Position numbers and translations under genes: made by a program. Positions 45,077 through 54,323 of a DNA stretch of 64,000 nucleotides are shown here, piece after piece. The DNA comes from Paraburkholderia terricola (GTDB lineage: Bacteria; Pseudomonadota; Gammaproteobacteria; Burkholderiales; Burkholderiaceae), in the NCBI RefSeq assembly GCF_900142195.1, contig NZ_FRAB01000004.1, positions 208,195 to 272,194 of the forward strand, written 5' to 3'. A model generated the notes under the pieces. That model saw nothing but the letters and a program-made list of their open reading frames with translations, was not told where the DNA came from and did no database searches. Position 1 is the stretch's first letter, and every line of letters starts with the position of its first letter.

Positions 45077-46129
45077 ATGTTCATCAGGAACACCTGGTAT
45101 GTGGCCGCCTGGTCGCATGAGGTCGAGGGCGCAGAACTGTTCTCGCGCACCATCATCGGCACGCCCGTTCTGCTGTATCGGAAGGAAGGCGGCGAGGTCG
45201 TCGCGCTGATGGATCGCTGCTGTCATCGCGGCGCGCCGTTGTCGGTCGGCCGGCGTGAAGGCGATTGCGTTCGTTGCATGTATCACGGCCTCAAATTCGA
45301 CAGCAACGGAGCCTGTGTCGAAGCTCCGGCCCAGGAGAGAATTCCGCCGCAGGCCAGGGTCAGGCAGTTTCCGGTCGTGGAGCGTTACCGCTGGATCTGG
45401 ATCTGGATGGGCGATCCCGCGCTGGCCGATCCGGCCACGATTCCCGACACGCATTGGGTCGACGATCCAGCATGGCGCTCGCTGCCCGGCTACATTCACT
45501 ACGACGTCAACTACCTGCTCATCTGCGACAACCTGCTGGACTTTTCGCATCTCCCATTCGTTCATCCAACCACGCTGGGCGGAGGCGAGGACTACGCCGC
45601 CAGCCAGCCGAAAGTCGAGCGACTCGAAGACGGTGTGCGCATCACGCGGTGGACACTCGACACCGAGCCGCCGCCGTTCGCCAAAGCGGTCCGGGCGTGG
45701 CCGGGCAAGGTCGACCGCTGGAACATCTACGACTTCACGGTGCCGGCGGTTCTGCGCATGGATTCGGGCATGGCGCCCACGGGTACCGGTGCGCCCAAGG
45801 GCGTTCGTGTCGGCGCGGTCGAGTTTCGCGGTTGCCAGGCCCTGACGCCTGAAACCGAAAACTCGACGCACTATTTCTTTGCTCATCCGCACAATTTCTC
45901 GCTCGATCAGCCCGACGTGACGCGTTCGATTCATCAGGCGGTGGTCGACGCCTTCGACGAGGACCGCGACATCGTGACGGCTCAGCATCGGAATCTCACG
46001 CTCGATCCCGGCTTCAGGATGATGGCGTTCGGCATCGACGCGGCCCTCTCGCAGTTTCGCTGGGCCGTGAACAAACGGATCGAGGAAGAAGGCGCCGCAG
46101 CGGCGCGGAAGAGCGAGGTCACGTCGTGA
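45077..46129 (+). CDS. VanA-like Rieske oxygenase (O- or N-demethylase type)
   Basis: 350 residues. The Rieske cluster is held by Cys48-x-His50 and Cys67-x2-His70 (CMYHGLKF). The mononuclear iron site is in DNLLDFSHLPFVH (His-x4-His, with Asp as the bridging residue). Length, the N-terminal FIRNTWYVAAWSHE and the partner reductase match vanillate-demethylase-type oxygenases, which cleave aryl methyl ethers to formaldehyde and phenol, though some relatives act on other substrates. It overlaps the reductase gene by four bases. Confidence 0.88.
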   Translation: MFIRNTWYVAAWSHEVEGAELFSRTIIGTPVLLYRKEGGEVVALMDRCCHRGAPLSVGRREGDCVRCMYHGLKFDSNGACVEAPAQERIPPQARVRQFPVVERYRWIWIWMGDPALADPATIPDTHWVDDPAWRSLPGYIHYDVNYLLICDNLLDFSHLPFVHPTTLGGGEDYAASQPKVERLEDGVRITRWTLDTEPPPFAKAVRAWPGKVDRWNIYDFTVPAVLRMDSGMAPTGTGAPKGVRVGAVEFRGCQALTPETENSTHYFFAHPHNFSLDQPDVTRSIHQAVVDAFDEDRDIVTAQHRNLTLDPGFRMMAFGIDAALSQFRWAVNKRIEEEGAAAARKSEVTS

Positions 46130-47076
46130 TCGAAGTCGTCGTCGAGAAAATCGCGCGTGCGGCCGAGGGCATACTCGACATCGAATTGCGCAGACCGGAT
46201 GGGACGAACCTGCCGGCATTCGATCCGGGGGCGCACGTCGACGTTCACTTGCGCGAGGGGCTCGTGCGTCAGTATTCGCTGTGCAATGACCCGATCGATC
46301 CGACACGCTACCGCCTCGGCGTCAGCCGAAGTGCGGCGTCGCGGGGCGGATCGGCTTACCTGCACGATGCGCTGCGGGCCGGCGACACGCTGCGCATCAG
46401 TGAGCCGCGCTCGCTCTTTGCGCTCTCGGCCGAAGCGACCTGTCATCGCTTCATCGCCGGCGGCATTGGCATCACGCCGATCCTCAGCATGATCCGCTGG
46501 TGTGAGCGTCATGCGCTGCCGTGGCAATTGAGCTACTGCGTACGCTCGAGAGCACACGCGGGGTTCCTGGACGAGTTGCTCGCGCTGGGCGGTGACATTC
46601 GTCTCCATGCCGACGACGAGGCAGCGTTGCCGCACGACGTGAGCGGCATGCTCGCTGGCGTGAAACCCGCCGAGCATGTGTACTGTTGCGGACCGGGCGG
46701 GCTCATGGACGCAGTCGCGGCGCGCGCTCGCGACCTGGGCATCGGTGCGAATCGCGTTCATTTCGAGCGATTCGCGGCTTCAACGGACGAGCGGGAGCGC
46801 GGCGGCGAGAAGCTGTTTACCGTCACTCTCGCGCGGAGCGGCGCGCGGTACACGGTAGAGCCCGACGAATCGATTCTCGATTGCCTCGAACGGCATGGTC
46901 TGACGCCTGCGTTTTCCTGCCGGGAAGGGCTTTGCAGGAGTTGCGAGACGGCGATCGTGTCGGGGAAGGTCGATCATCGCGACTATGTACTGAGCGCCGA
47001 GGAGCAGCGCGAGGGCAAGTCGCTCATGATTTGCGTGTCGAGAGCGACGACCGAGGAGCTGGTGATCGATCTCTGA
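46126..47076 (+). CDS. VanB-like oxygenase reductase
   Basis: 316 residues: FMN-binding domain (RQYSLCNDP), NADH domain (FIAGGIGITPILSM, CCGPGGLMDAV) and C-terminal plant-type [2Fe-2S] with CREGLCRSC and a distal ICVSRA. It feeds electrons to the adjacent VanA-like oxygenase. Start is GTG 46126, overlapping the oxygenase stop. Confidence 0.9.
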   Translation: MIEVVVEKIARAAEGILDIELRRPDGTNLPAFDPGAHVDVHLREGLVRQYSLCNDPIDPTRYRLGVSRSAASRGGSAYLHDALRAGDTLRISEPRSLFALSAEATCHRFIAGGIGITPILSMIRWCERHALPWQLSYCVRSRAHAGFLDELLALGGDIRLHADDEAALPHDVSGMLAGVKPAEHVYCCGPGGLMDAVAARARDLGIGANRVHFERFAASTDERERGGEKLFTVTLARSGARYTVEPDESILDCLERHGLTPAFSCREGLCRSCETAIVSGKVDHRDYVLSAEEQREGKSLMICVSRATTEELVIDL

Positions 47077-47079
47077 GCC

Positions 47080-48267
47080 ATGACCGGAACCCGCGATAAC
47101 GCGCAATGGCCGCTTTATATCTGCTGCTTTGGCAGCATGGCCTCCATGCGCATGTGCGATTCGATGCTGCCCGTTCTTGCGACGGCGTTCGCGGTCGGCG
47201 CCGATCGCGCCGCGCAGACCATAGCGTCGTTCGCGCTTGCCTACGGAATCTGTCAGCTAGGCTCGGGGCCGCTCGGCGACCGGCTCGGAAAAATGCGCGT
47301 GATCGCGCTCGCGGCGGTTGTTTGCGCACTCGGCAACCTTGGCGCGTGCCTTGCCGGCAACCTGGACGAACTGCTCGCGGCGCGGTTTTTTTCGGGTGCG
47401 GCGGCGGCAGGCATCGTTCCGTTGACGATGGCGTGGATCGGCGATCACAGCGCGGACGGCGAGCGCCAGGCGGCGCTCGCGCGTCTGCTCGGCGCTACCG
47501 TGCTCGGCATGATCGCGGGGCAATGGGGCGGCGCGGCGCTGGCTTCCTCATGGGGGTGGCGGACTCCGTTCGCGTCGATCGCGGCGGTGTTCGCGCTCGG
47601 CTGGCTGGCGGTGCGAAGCGTGTCGCCGCCGATCGCGCGAGACACCCCGGCGAAGCAACCGGCGTTCGCGCGCCGGACGATCGGGATGCTCGGCGCAAGC
47701 CGGGTTCGCATCGTCTTGCTGGTGACCTTCGTTGAAGGCGCCTTTGCGTACAGCGCATTGGCATTCTTGCCGACCTACCTCAGCACGTCGTTTGGGCTGT
47801 CTTCGTCCACGGCGGGATTGATCGCATCGAGCTACGGCGTGGGAGGGCTGCTCTTCAGTCTGAGCTCGAAGCACGCGATACGGCGTTTCAGGGATGCGCG
47901 GCTTGCGCGAGTGGGCGGGCTGCTGCTCGCAATCTCGCTGGTCGCGCTTGCGGTCTCGCCGTTCTGGTGGCTATCCGTCCCAGCCTGCATGCTCGCCGGA
48001 TTCGGTTTTTACGCCCTTCACAACGTCTTGCAGAACCATGCCGCGCAGATGGCCCCGCAGGCGAGAGGCACGGCCGTTTCGCTGTTTTCGTGCGTGCTCT
48101 TTCTGGGGCAGTCGTTCGGAATCGCATTGGGTGCGCGGTCGCTCGCTCATGCTTCGGTACGCATCCTGTTCGCTGTCTGCGCGGTGGGGCTGCTCGTCCT
48201 TGCGCTCCTCTTCGCGCATCTGTCGGCGCCCAGGCGTGCGCCGCAAACGTCGCGGGTCCCGGAATAA
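47080..48267 (+). CDS. MFS transporter
   Basis: 395 residues, twelve hydrophobic segments, loop motif GPLGDRLGKMRVIAL after helix 2. It begins three bases after the reductase stop, so it belongs to the VanAB-like operon and is probably an importer of the methylated substrate, or an exporter. Confidence 0.86.
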   Translation: MTGTRDNAQWPLYICCFGSMASMRMCDSMLPVLATAFAVGADRAAQTIASFALAYGICQLGSGPLGDRLGKMRVIALAAVVCALGNLGACLAGNLDELLAARFFSGAAAAGIVPLTMAWIGDHSADGERQAALARLLGATVLGMIAGQWGGAALASSWGWRTPFASIAAVFALGWLAVRSVSPPIARDTPAKQPAFARRTIGMLGASRVRIVLLVTFVEGAFAYSALAFLPTYLSTSFGLSSSTAGLIASSYGVGGLLFSLSSKHAIRRFRDARLARVGGLLLAISLVALAVSPFWWLSVPACMLAGFGFYALHNVLQNHAAQMAPQARGTAVSLFSCVLFLGQSFGIALGARSLAHASVRILFAVCAVGLLVLALLFAHLSAPRRAPQTSRVPE

Positions 48268-48371
48268 GCGGGCGGTTGCAATGCGGTGGCGGCGCCTTGA
48301 TGCAGGAAAGAAGCGAGACGCGAGCAGCACAAAAATCGGGCGATGCAGCCGCAACGCCCGACTTCATGCCG

Positions 48372-49271
48372 CTAGAACTTGACGTACGCGTTGAGCCACA
48401 ACGTATTGCCGTAGGCGGCATTGCGCGCGTAGATCTGATGCTGCCAGTGAAGCACGGCGCCCCATTTCTGCGTGCCGTAGCCGACCTGCGGTCCCAGCGT
48501 CAACTCGTTGGTGCGATGTCCGTCGCCGAACGCGGACTGGCCGTTGATCTTGTCGTCGTTGAGCTGGGTATTCACGTATCCGCCGACACCGACGAGCCAG
48601 TTCTGATTGATGTGGTAATTGAGGCCGTAGTCAGCGGTAAGCTGAACGCCCGACTGATAGTGCGTCGCCGAATTCACGCTGCTATAACTCAGATTGATCT
48701 TGGAGCTGAGCTCGATCTGCTGGAGCGGCATCCAGGTAAACGCATAGGCGAGATAGAAACTCGTGACATTGCTTCCCGGATTGAACAGACGGCTCTTGTC
48801 GTATGAACCCCACGGGGCGACGACGTCGAGTTCGACGGTCTGCAGATAGTGCGGCGATTGCCAGCCGACGAGCATGCCAAACAGCGGATCGGCGAATCCA
48901 CGCCCGCCGCCGGAGATTCCAAACGACGGCAGGTGCAAGGTGCCGTCCACATAGGGAAGCGCAGCCTGGACGGCGATGGTGCCGCCCAGAATGGTCGGCG
49001 TTTCGAACACATGAACCGCTCGCAGCGAATGGGCCTGCAGCCCGCCATTGGCGCCTTGCGGATTGCTGTTGCCGCCGCCGTCGCGTAGCGACGTTATGTT
49101 CTCGAATTTGTTGTAGGTGTAGAGATAGGTTCCGGGGCCGCCAAGCAGTCCGCTCATCACGGTCATGATCCCAGACGGATAGCTGCTCGTGCCGTTTTCG
49201 AGCGCGAATGCGGGGCTCTGGGCGAGACCCAGCGCGGCGCACGCGACGCCGTAAAGTTTGTATCGTTTCAT
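48372..49271 (-). CDS. Outer-membrane channel of the SphA/MetA-pathway type
   Basis: 299 residues. The signal peptide (MKRYKLYGVACAALGLAQSPAFA) precedes a beta-rich protein with alternating aromatic strands that ends in Phe (LWLNAYVKF), as outer-membrane proteins do. It resembles the transporter family found with phenol and meta-cleavage genes. It would let hydrophobic aromatic substrates cross the outer membrane. It is convergent with the VanAB-MFS operon. Confidence 0.8.
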   Translation of the reverse strand: MKRYKLYGVACAALGLAQSPAFALENGTSSYPSGIMTVMSGLLGGPGTYLYTYNKFENITSLRDGGGNSNPQGANGGLQAHSLRAVHVFETPTILGGTIAVQAALPYVDGTLHLPSFGISGGGRGFADPLFGMLVGWQSPHYLQTVELDVVAPWGSYDKSRLFNPGSNVTSFYLAYAFTWMPLQQIELSSKINLSYSSVNSATHYQSGVQLTADYGLNYHINQNWLVGVGGYVNTQLNDDKINGQSAFGDGHRTNELTLGPQVGYGTQKWGAVLHWQHQIYARNAAYGNTLWLNAYVKF

Positions 49272-49398
49272 TGCCGTGTCTCCTGTATTTATAAGGATTT
49301 TGATTTGTGCCGCGAAGTTATTGCGCGACGAACACGCTCTCGTTGGCGTGCAGTCAGCGATACCGGACGACGTTTCGCGAGGGTCGCCGGTGCGTTTG

Positions 49399-49767
49399 TC
49401 AACGCGGCATCGGCAAGAGCGCGCTGACGTACCTGCCTTCTTCAATCCTCAAGGCGACCGCCTGGAGGTGCTGGCCCGCGCAGGGCCCCGATACGCACAG
49501 GCCGTCATCAAGCGTGAATTTCGCACCGTGGCCGTGGCAAACGATGTGGTTCGCACCCTGGTCGAGATAGGCGTGCTTTCGCCACGGCAGAGAAGCCCCG
49601 GGCCAATGCGGACACGAATTGATGTAGCCGCGCAGGAGCGCGTGCCGGCGCACGACGAAGAGGTCGTCGACGCCGCGTCCTTGCAAGTCGAATCCGCGTG
49701 CGCCAGTCGGCGCAAGCGCGTTCAACTCGCACAGGCGGACCCATTGGGCAGTGCCCGAATCCGGCAT
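49399..49767 (-). CDS. Rieske-type ferredoxin
   Basis: 122 residues with the Rieske ligands Cys52-x-His54 (SCPHWPG) and Cys77-x2-His80 (CHGHGAKF). Size fits a free-standing ferredoxin rather than an oxygenase subunit. It lies 24 bases after the VOC dioxygenase gene in the same unit, with no oxygenase alpha subunit beside it, so its redox partner is not evident. Confidence 0.8.
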   Translation of the reverse strand: MPDSGTAQWVRLCELNALAPTGARGFDLQGRGVDDLFVVRRHALLRGYINSCPHWPGASLPWRKHAYLDQGANHIVCHGHGAKFTLDDGLCVSGPCAGQHLQAVALRIEEGRYVSALLPMPR

Positions 49768-49791
49768 GGCGACGTGCGTTCAGGATTGCTT

Positions 49792-50742
49792 TCAGGACTC
49801 TGTTCGGGATTGTGTCGGGGGCGGCCCTCCGGGCGCCCACGTCTCGCGCAACTGGAAGAGAAATTCCTGCGAGTTCTCCGCGATGGCGGGGGCGACACGC
49901 GGAACCCAGGAGTCGTCGAGCTGATCCATGTCGGCGTCGTATTCGATATGGCAACCCAGCGGGCTATTGAAGTACCAGAACCAGTTCGAGCCGAACCGGT
50001 GACGGCCCGGTCCCCAGAACGATTCGTAACCCTTGGCCGCGAACGCGTGGCCTGCTCGCAGCACCTCCGACGGACCGCCCATGTGGAACGTGAAATGTTC
50101 GCAACCCTGCATGGCCGGCGGCGTCTGGATGAAGAACAACGTGTGGTGATCGAGGGTACCCCGCGGGCGCAGGAACGGGCCCATTCCGGTGAAGCGGTCG
50201 TTGACCCGGAAGCCGAGCCGGTTCACATAAAACGCCTCGGCCTTGTCCGTGTCGGGCACGAAGTAGACGACGTGCGAAAGCGTCCTCGGAAGCGGCGGCG
50301 GTTCGTCGCGGTTCGCCGGCGAACCGGTGACGTTCAGTGCGCGCTGCGCATCGCCGGGCGCGTTGATCTGCTCGGCCGCGAGCGTTGGCGTTCGACGCAC
50401 GGAGAGTTGAAACCCGAGGAGGAATCCCGAGTCGTCGGTCGCTTCGATCGAGCCGTCCGCCAGAAACTTGACTTCGCGGTCCCTGGCCAACTCGTGCGCG
50501 ATTTCGTCGAGTGCGGCTCGATCCTCCACACCGTAGATCGTTTTGCGTAGCTGATTGCTCGTCGGCAGCGTCCACTTCGGCAGCGCGGGGTCGTCCTTGT
50601 GGCGAATCACGACGCCCGTTCCGTCGAGCGCCTCGAACGCGCCATCGCCTTGCGGCGTCAGTCCGTAGTCGGCGAGAAAGCTCGCGCAGCTTGCGACGTC
50701 GTCGACGCCGAAAACGAGTGTGTCAGGTCCAAGGATTCTCAC
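49792..50742 (-). CDS. VOC-family extradiol dioxygenase
   Basis: 316 residues, two vicinal-oxygen-chelate domains. The C-terminal domain has the 2-His-1-Glu iron site: His in LSHVVYFV, His in HFTFHMGG and Glu in GCHIEYDAD. Such enzymes open catechol-type rings next to the diol. It is divergent from the FAH operon; both promoters carry TACGATACG repeats. Confidence 0.85.
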   Translation of the reverse strand: MRILGPDTLVFGVDDVASCASFLADYGLTPQGDGAFEALDGTGVVIRHKDDPALPKWTLPTSNQLRKTIYGVEDRAALDEIAHELARDREVKFLADGSIEATDDSGFLLGFQLSVRRTPTLAAEQINAPGDAQRALNVTGSPANRDEPPPLPRTLSHVVYFVPDTDKAEAFYVNRLGFRVNDRFTGMGPFLRPRGTLDHHTLFFIQTPPAMQGCEHFTFHMGGPSEVLRAGHAFAAKGYESFWGPGRHRFGSNWFWYFNSPLGCHIEYDADMDQLDDSWVPRVAPAIAENSQEFLFQLRETWAPGGPPPTQSRTES

Positions 50743-50782
50743 TTTAAGCGTCCTGTCGAAAGAGAAAGGTGATGTCGGTTAA

Positions 50783-50803
50783 TACGATACGGTGCGGATC
50801 ATA
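50783..50803 (-). promoter_or_regulatory. TACGATACG inverted repeat, operator copy for the VOC gene
   Basis: The left arm TACGATACG is perfect, then a three-base centre and a right arm matching 7 of 9 (CGGATCATA). It lies 40 bases upstream of the VOC dioxygenase start, where the promoter is expected. Confidence 0.65.
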
Positions 50804-50881
50804 ATATTCCGCTTGCTTCGAATAACGCAAGAGGCGTTCGGGTTTCCACATGGTTTTTCAGCATGAGGAAAAACCCTCGCT

Positions 50882-50902
50882 TACGATACGCATCGTATCG
50901 TA
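50882..50902 (+). promoter_or_regulatory. Perfect TACGATACG-CAT-CGTATCGTA operator
   Basis: A 21-base perfect inverted repeat with nine-base arms. It covers the region between -35 and -10 of a promoter whose -10 is TATAAT at 50905-50910, so a bound repressor would occlude the polymerase. It is about 90 bases upstream of the FAH operon. The TetR at 56989 is the likely partner. Confidence 0.8.
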
Positions 50903-50991
50903 TATATAATGAAACGGTCACTAACGAGGATGCGTGGGGTTGGACCGGGAAGGCCGGCATAGCCGCCGTATCCAGAAACTGGAGCCGAACA

Positions 50992-51990
50992 ATGAAGCTG
51001 GGTCGCATCGCTGTGAACGGTCCGGATGGGGATGTCGCCCGTCTGGTGCTGGTATTGCCGGAAGAAGGGCGCGTCATCGATCTGAAGCGCGCGTCCGTGC
51101 TGGCGCTGGAGAAACAGGGCGCGACGGGAGAATCGGCGCGCCGGCTGTCGGAGGCGCTCTTTCCCGGCAGCATGTCGGCGGCGATCGGCCTCGGCGAGCG
51201 GTTTCTCGACGCTGCCCGCCGCGCGGACAAGGAGCGCCCGGACGAAGCGTCGATCCCGATCGCAGAGGCGAAGTGGCTGCCTGCCACCGATCCCTCCGTT
51301 GTCCGCGACGGCTTGACGTTCATCGGACACATCAAGGGCTTTCACGAGAAGATCGGGCACGAGCCGCATGAGAGCCTGCTGAAGGTGCCGGGCTATTTCA
51401 AGGGGACGCCGCATACCGTCATCGGTCATGATGCGGAGGTGCCGTGGCCGGGCTATATCGGGCATATGGATTACGAACTGGAACTCGGCTACATCATCGG
51501 CCGGCGCGGCGGTAATCTGAGGCCGGAACAGGCGCGTCCCTATCTCTTCGGCATCACGGTGTTCAACGACTTCAGTGCCCGCGATCGCCAGTCGATCGAA
51601 ATGCCCATTCAAATGGGGCCGACCAAGTGCAAGGACTTCGCCTATGGAGTGGGGCCGTGGATCACGACGATCGACGAATTCGCCGACCTCGACGCCATTC
51701 CCATGGAAGTGCGCGTCAACGGCGAGACCTGGGGCAAGGGCACGAGCGCGAACAAGCTCTGGAGCGTCGACGAACTGATCGCGTGGGCGAGCCTGGGCGA
51801 AGTGCTGGAGCCCGGCGACGTGATCGGCTCGGGCACGATGGGCGGCGGCTCCGCGCTCGAACTCGATCGCAGGCTTCAGCCCGGCGACGTGGTGGAACTC
51901 GAAGTGGGCGGCGTGGGCATTCTGCGCAACCGGATGGGCCAGCCGCAACCGGGATTGTGGTGGCCGCAGGAGCGCGCTCCGTTCATGTGA
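50992..51990 (+). CDS. Fumarylacetoacetate hydrolase-family enzyme
   Basis: 332 residues: FIGHIKGFHEKIGH, MDYELELGYIIG (Glu-x-Glu metal ligands), NDFSARDRQ and PGDVIGSGTMGGG. Length and the N-terminal extension match FAH-fold hydrolases that act on ring-cleavage products, which fits the divergent extradiol dioxygenase. Start is ATG 50992. It is the first gene of a likely five-gene operon ending with an aldehyde dehydrogenase. Confidence 0.88.
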   Translation: MKLGRIAVNGPDGDVARLVLVLPEEGRVIDLKRASVLALEKQGATGESARRLSEALFPGSMSAAIGLGERFLDAARRADKERPDEASIPIAEAKWLPATDPSVVRDGLTFIGHIKGFHEKIGHEPHESLLKVPGYFKGTPHTVIGHDAEVPWPGYIGHMDYELELGYIIGRRGGNLRPEQARPYLFGITVFNDFSARDRQSIEMPIQMGPTKCKDFAYGVGPWITTIDEFADLDAIPMEVRVNGETWGKGTSANKLWSVDELIAWASLGEVLEPGDVIGSGTMGGGSALELDRRLQPGDVVELEVGGVGILRNRMGQPQPGLWWPQERAPFM

Positions 51991-52028
51991 GTTGACGCGA
52001 CTAAAACAAATTTCAAGGAGACACAGTC

Positions 52029-53162
52029 ATGGCTTCGCAGCACAAGGTGCTTGTCGTCGGCGGAGGGATCAGTGGCATGACGCTCGCTCACGGACTCGCG
52101 CGCGCCGGTATGGACGCGAGGGTCGTGGAGAGCGGCCACCGGATGGATCAGCAGGGAACCGGCATTTCCCTGCTTGGCAACGCGTTGCGCGCACTGGATC
52201 GCGTGGGGCTCGCCGACAGCTGCATGGCGGCGGGCTCGGGATGGGACACGGTCAGTGTGCGCAACGACGCGGGCGAGATCGTGAACGAGCGGCGCCCGCC
52301 GCGCATCTTCAGGCCGGACGCCCCCGGCGCGATCGGCATCATGCGGCCGAAGCTGGCGGAGGTGCTCGAAGGGCAGGCGCTCGCGAGCGGTGCCCGGATC
52401 GACTATCGCACGACCGTCGAGGATATCGAGCAGGACGGCAACGGCGTCTCATATCGACTGTCGACGGGTGAAACGGGGCGCTGCGATCTGCTGGTCGCCG
52501 CGGACGGAACGTATTCAAAGACGCGTTGCAAAGTATTCGGCGGCGAGTATCAGCCGGCTTATGCGGGACAAGGCGCGTGGCGCTTCACGGTGGAGCGTCC
52601 CGCGGAGTTCGACGGGCTCGTGCTGTACAAGCACCGGGACGGCCGCGCGGTGGGTGGCCTGCCGCTCTCCGACAAGCTTTGCTACTACTTCTTCCTCGAG
52701 AACGCCAAGGTCCACGCGCATATGCCGCAAGACAGGCTGAGCGAGATGTTCAGGGAGCGTCTGGAGGGTTTTTCGGCGCCCGATCTTCTCGCGGCGATCG
52801 GGCGTTGCGATGGCACGCGCTACATCAGTTACCGTCCGTTCGACATCCTGTTCATGCCGCAGCCGTGGCATCGGGGGCGAGTCGTACTGGTGGGGGATGC
52901 CGCGCATTCGGTCACACCGCAGTTGACGTCCGGCGGCGGCATGGCGATCGAGGACGCGGTCGTGCTGATCGAGGAACTGAGCCAGCGCACAAGTATCGAC
53001 GATGCACTCGTCGCCTATGGGCAGCGTCGTGGCGAGCGGGTGAAGCGGGTGTTCGACATTTCGCTGGCCATCTGCCAGGCGGAGCAGGACCCGCACGCGG
53101 ACGGACGGCGTGCCGTCGAGCTTCTGTTCGAAGGATATGGCGTGCTCGCCCAGCCGTTCTAA
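52029..53162 (+). CDS. FAD-dependent monooxygenase (aromatic hydroxylase type)
   Basis: 377 residues of the PHBH/salicylate hydroxylase family: FAD motif VLVVGGGISGMTLAHGLARAGM at 7-28, the DG motif LLVAADGTYSKTR, and the GD motif VLVGDAAHSVTPQLTSGGGMAIEDA. It would hydroxylate an aromatic or heteroaromatic ring with NAD(P)H and oxygen. A GGAG ribosome binding site precedes ATG 52029. Confidence 0.88.
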   Translation: MASQHKVLVVGGGISGMTLAHGLARAGMDARVVESGHRMDQQGTGISLLGNALRALDRVGLADSCMAAGSGWDTVSVRNDAGEIVNERRPPRIFRPDAPGAIGIMRPKLAEVLEGQALASGARIDYRTTVEDIEQDGNGVSYRLSTGETGRCDLLVAADGTYSKTRCKVFGGEYQPAYAGQGAWRFTVERPAEFDGLVLYKHRDGRAVGGLPLSDKLCYYFFLENAKVHAHMPQDRLSEMFRERLEGFSAPDLLAAIGRCDGTRYISYRPFDILFMPQPWHRGRVVLVGDAAHSVTPQLTSGGGMAIEDAVVLIEELSQRTSIDDALVAYGQRRGERVKRVFDISLAICQAEQDPHADGRRAVELLFEGYGVLAQPF

Positions 53163-53266
53163 GCGCGGAGCCTCGATTCCGGAGCGGGCATTGGCTCGGC
53201 GCAAGGACGCATCGACGCGTGCTGCCGGCGGGCCCGGTTCTTTCAAATCACTCTTTATTGTTTGCC

Positions 53267-54271
53267 ATGACCGTCACCTCGTTTGCTCCGGTATTCGTCT
53301 CCAGCGACACCGCCAAGGCCGTCTTCGACTGGACGGATGCGATACGCGCGCTGCAGTCGGCCTATGCGCGGCCGGTTCCGCCGAAATCCGCCCCGCCGCG
53401 CACCGTGGCGGCCGCCGGCAAGACCTGGCTGCGCACGCTGCCGGCCGTGCCGGTGGGCGGCCGCTACTACGGCGCCAAGATCATGGGCATGGCGATGGAC
53501 GCGGCCGCGCCCGGCGTCGAATACGTGATCGTCCTGTTCGACCGGGAGACTAGCCGCATCGCCGCGTTTGTCGACGGCAATCTGGTTACCGGCTATCGCA
53601 CGGCCGCCACCTCGGCTGCCGCACTCGACCGGCTGGCGCCTCGCGGCGCCGCGCGCCTCGCCGTGCTCGGCAGCGGCCTCGAAGCGACGATGCATACCCG
53701 TGCCATCGCCAGCGTGCGGGATCTGAGCGAGGTCGTCGTATTCAGCCCGACACCCGAGCGGCGCGCCGCGTTCGCGCAAGCTGTGACACGCGATCTCGGC
53801 GTGCCCGCGCGCGGCGTGGCGTCGGCGCAAGAAGCGGTAGACGGCGCCGGGATCGTGCTCGCCGCGGCGCGCGCGAGGGGCGAACAGCCGATTCTTTTCG
53901 GCGACTGGCTCGAGGCCGGCGCGACCGTCGCATCGATCGGCTCGACCATTCCCGAGCAGCGCGAGATCGATGTCTCGGTCGTCGCTCGCAGCGACATCAT
54001 CGTGTGCGACACGCTCGAGGAAGTCCTGGAAGAAACCGGCGACATGCTTGCCGCCCACGAAGCCGGCATCGCGTTTCGCGACAAGTCGTTCAGCCTGACA
54101 GATCTGATGAGCGGAGCAATCGACGAGCGCCTGAAAGACGCCCGCACCCGGATGTACAAGTCGGTGGGCGGCGGGCTGCAGGACATCGTGGTGGCGGAAC
54201 TCATCCTCGACAAGGCAATTGCGGCCGGCCTCGCGACGCCGCTGCCGATCGAATTCGAAACCAAGCGCTAA
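53267..54271 (+). CDS. Ornithine cyclodeaminase/mu-crystallin-family oxidoreductase
   Basis: 334 residues: YYGAKIMGM (substrate/NAD lysine region), GNLVTGYRTAATSAAALDRLAPRG, dinucleotide motif LAVLGSGLEATMHTRA and the late FRDKSFSLTDLMSGA. Family members include ornithine cyclodeaminase, alanine dehydrogenase and ketimine reductases. In this operon a role on an amino- or imino-acid intermediate is possible. Its substrate cannot be read from sequence. Confidence 0.83.
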   Translation: MTVTSFAPVFVSSDTAKAVFDWTDAIRALQSAYARPVPPKSAPPRTVAAAGKTWLRTLPAVPVGGRYYGAKIMGMAMDAAAPGVEYVIVLFDRETSRIAAFVDGNLVTGYRTAATSAAALDRLAPRGAARLAVLGSGLEATMHTRAIASVRDLSEVVVFSPTPERRAAFAQAVTRDLGVPARGVASAQEAVDGAGIVLAAARARGEQPILFGDWLEAGATVASIGSTIPEQREIDVSVVARSDIIVCDTLEEVLEETGDMLAAHEAGIAFRDKSFSLTDLMSGAIDERLKDARTRMYKSVGGGLQDIVVAELILDKAIAAGLATPLPIEFETKR

Positions 54272-54323
54272 GCGCACACCAGGACACGCGGCATTCAATA
54301 GCAACGCAAAAAAGGAGCACAGG

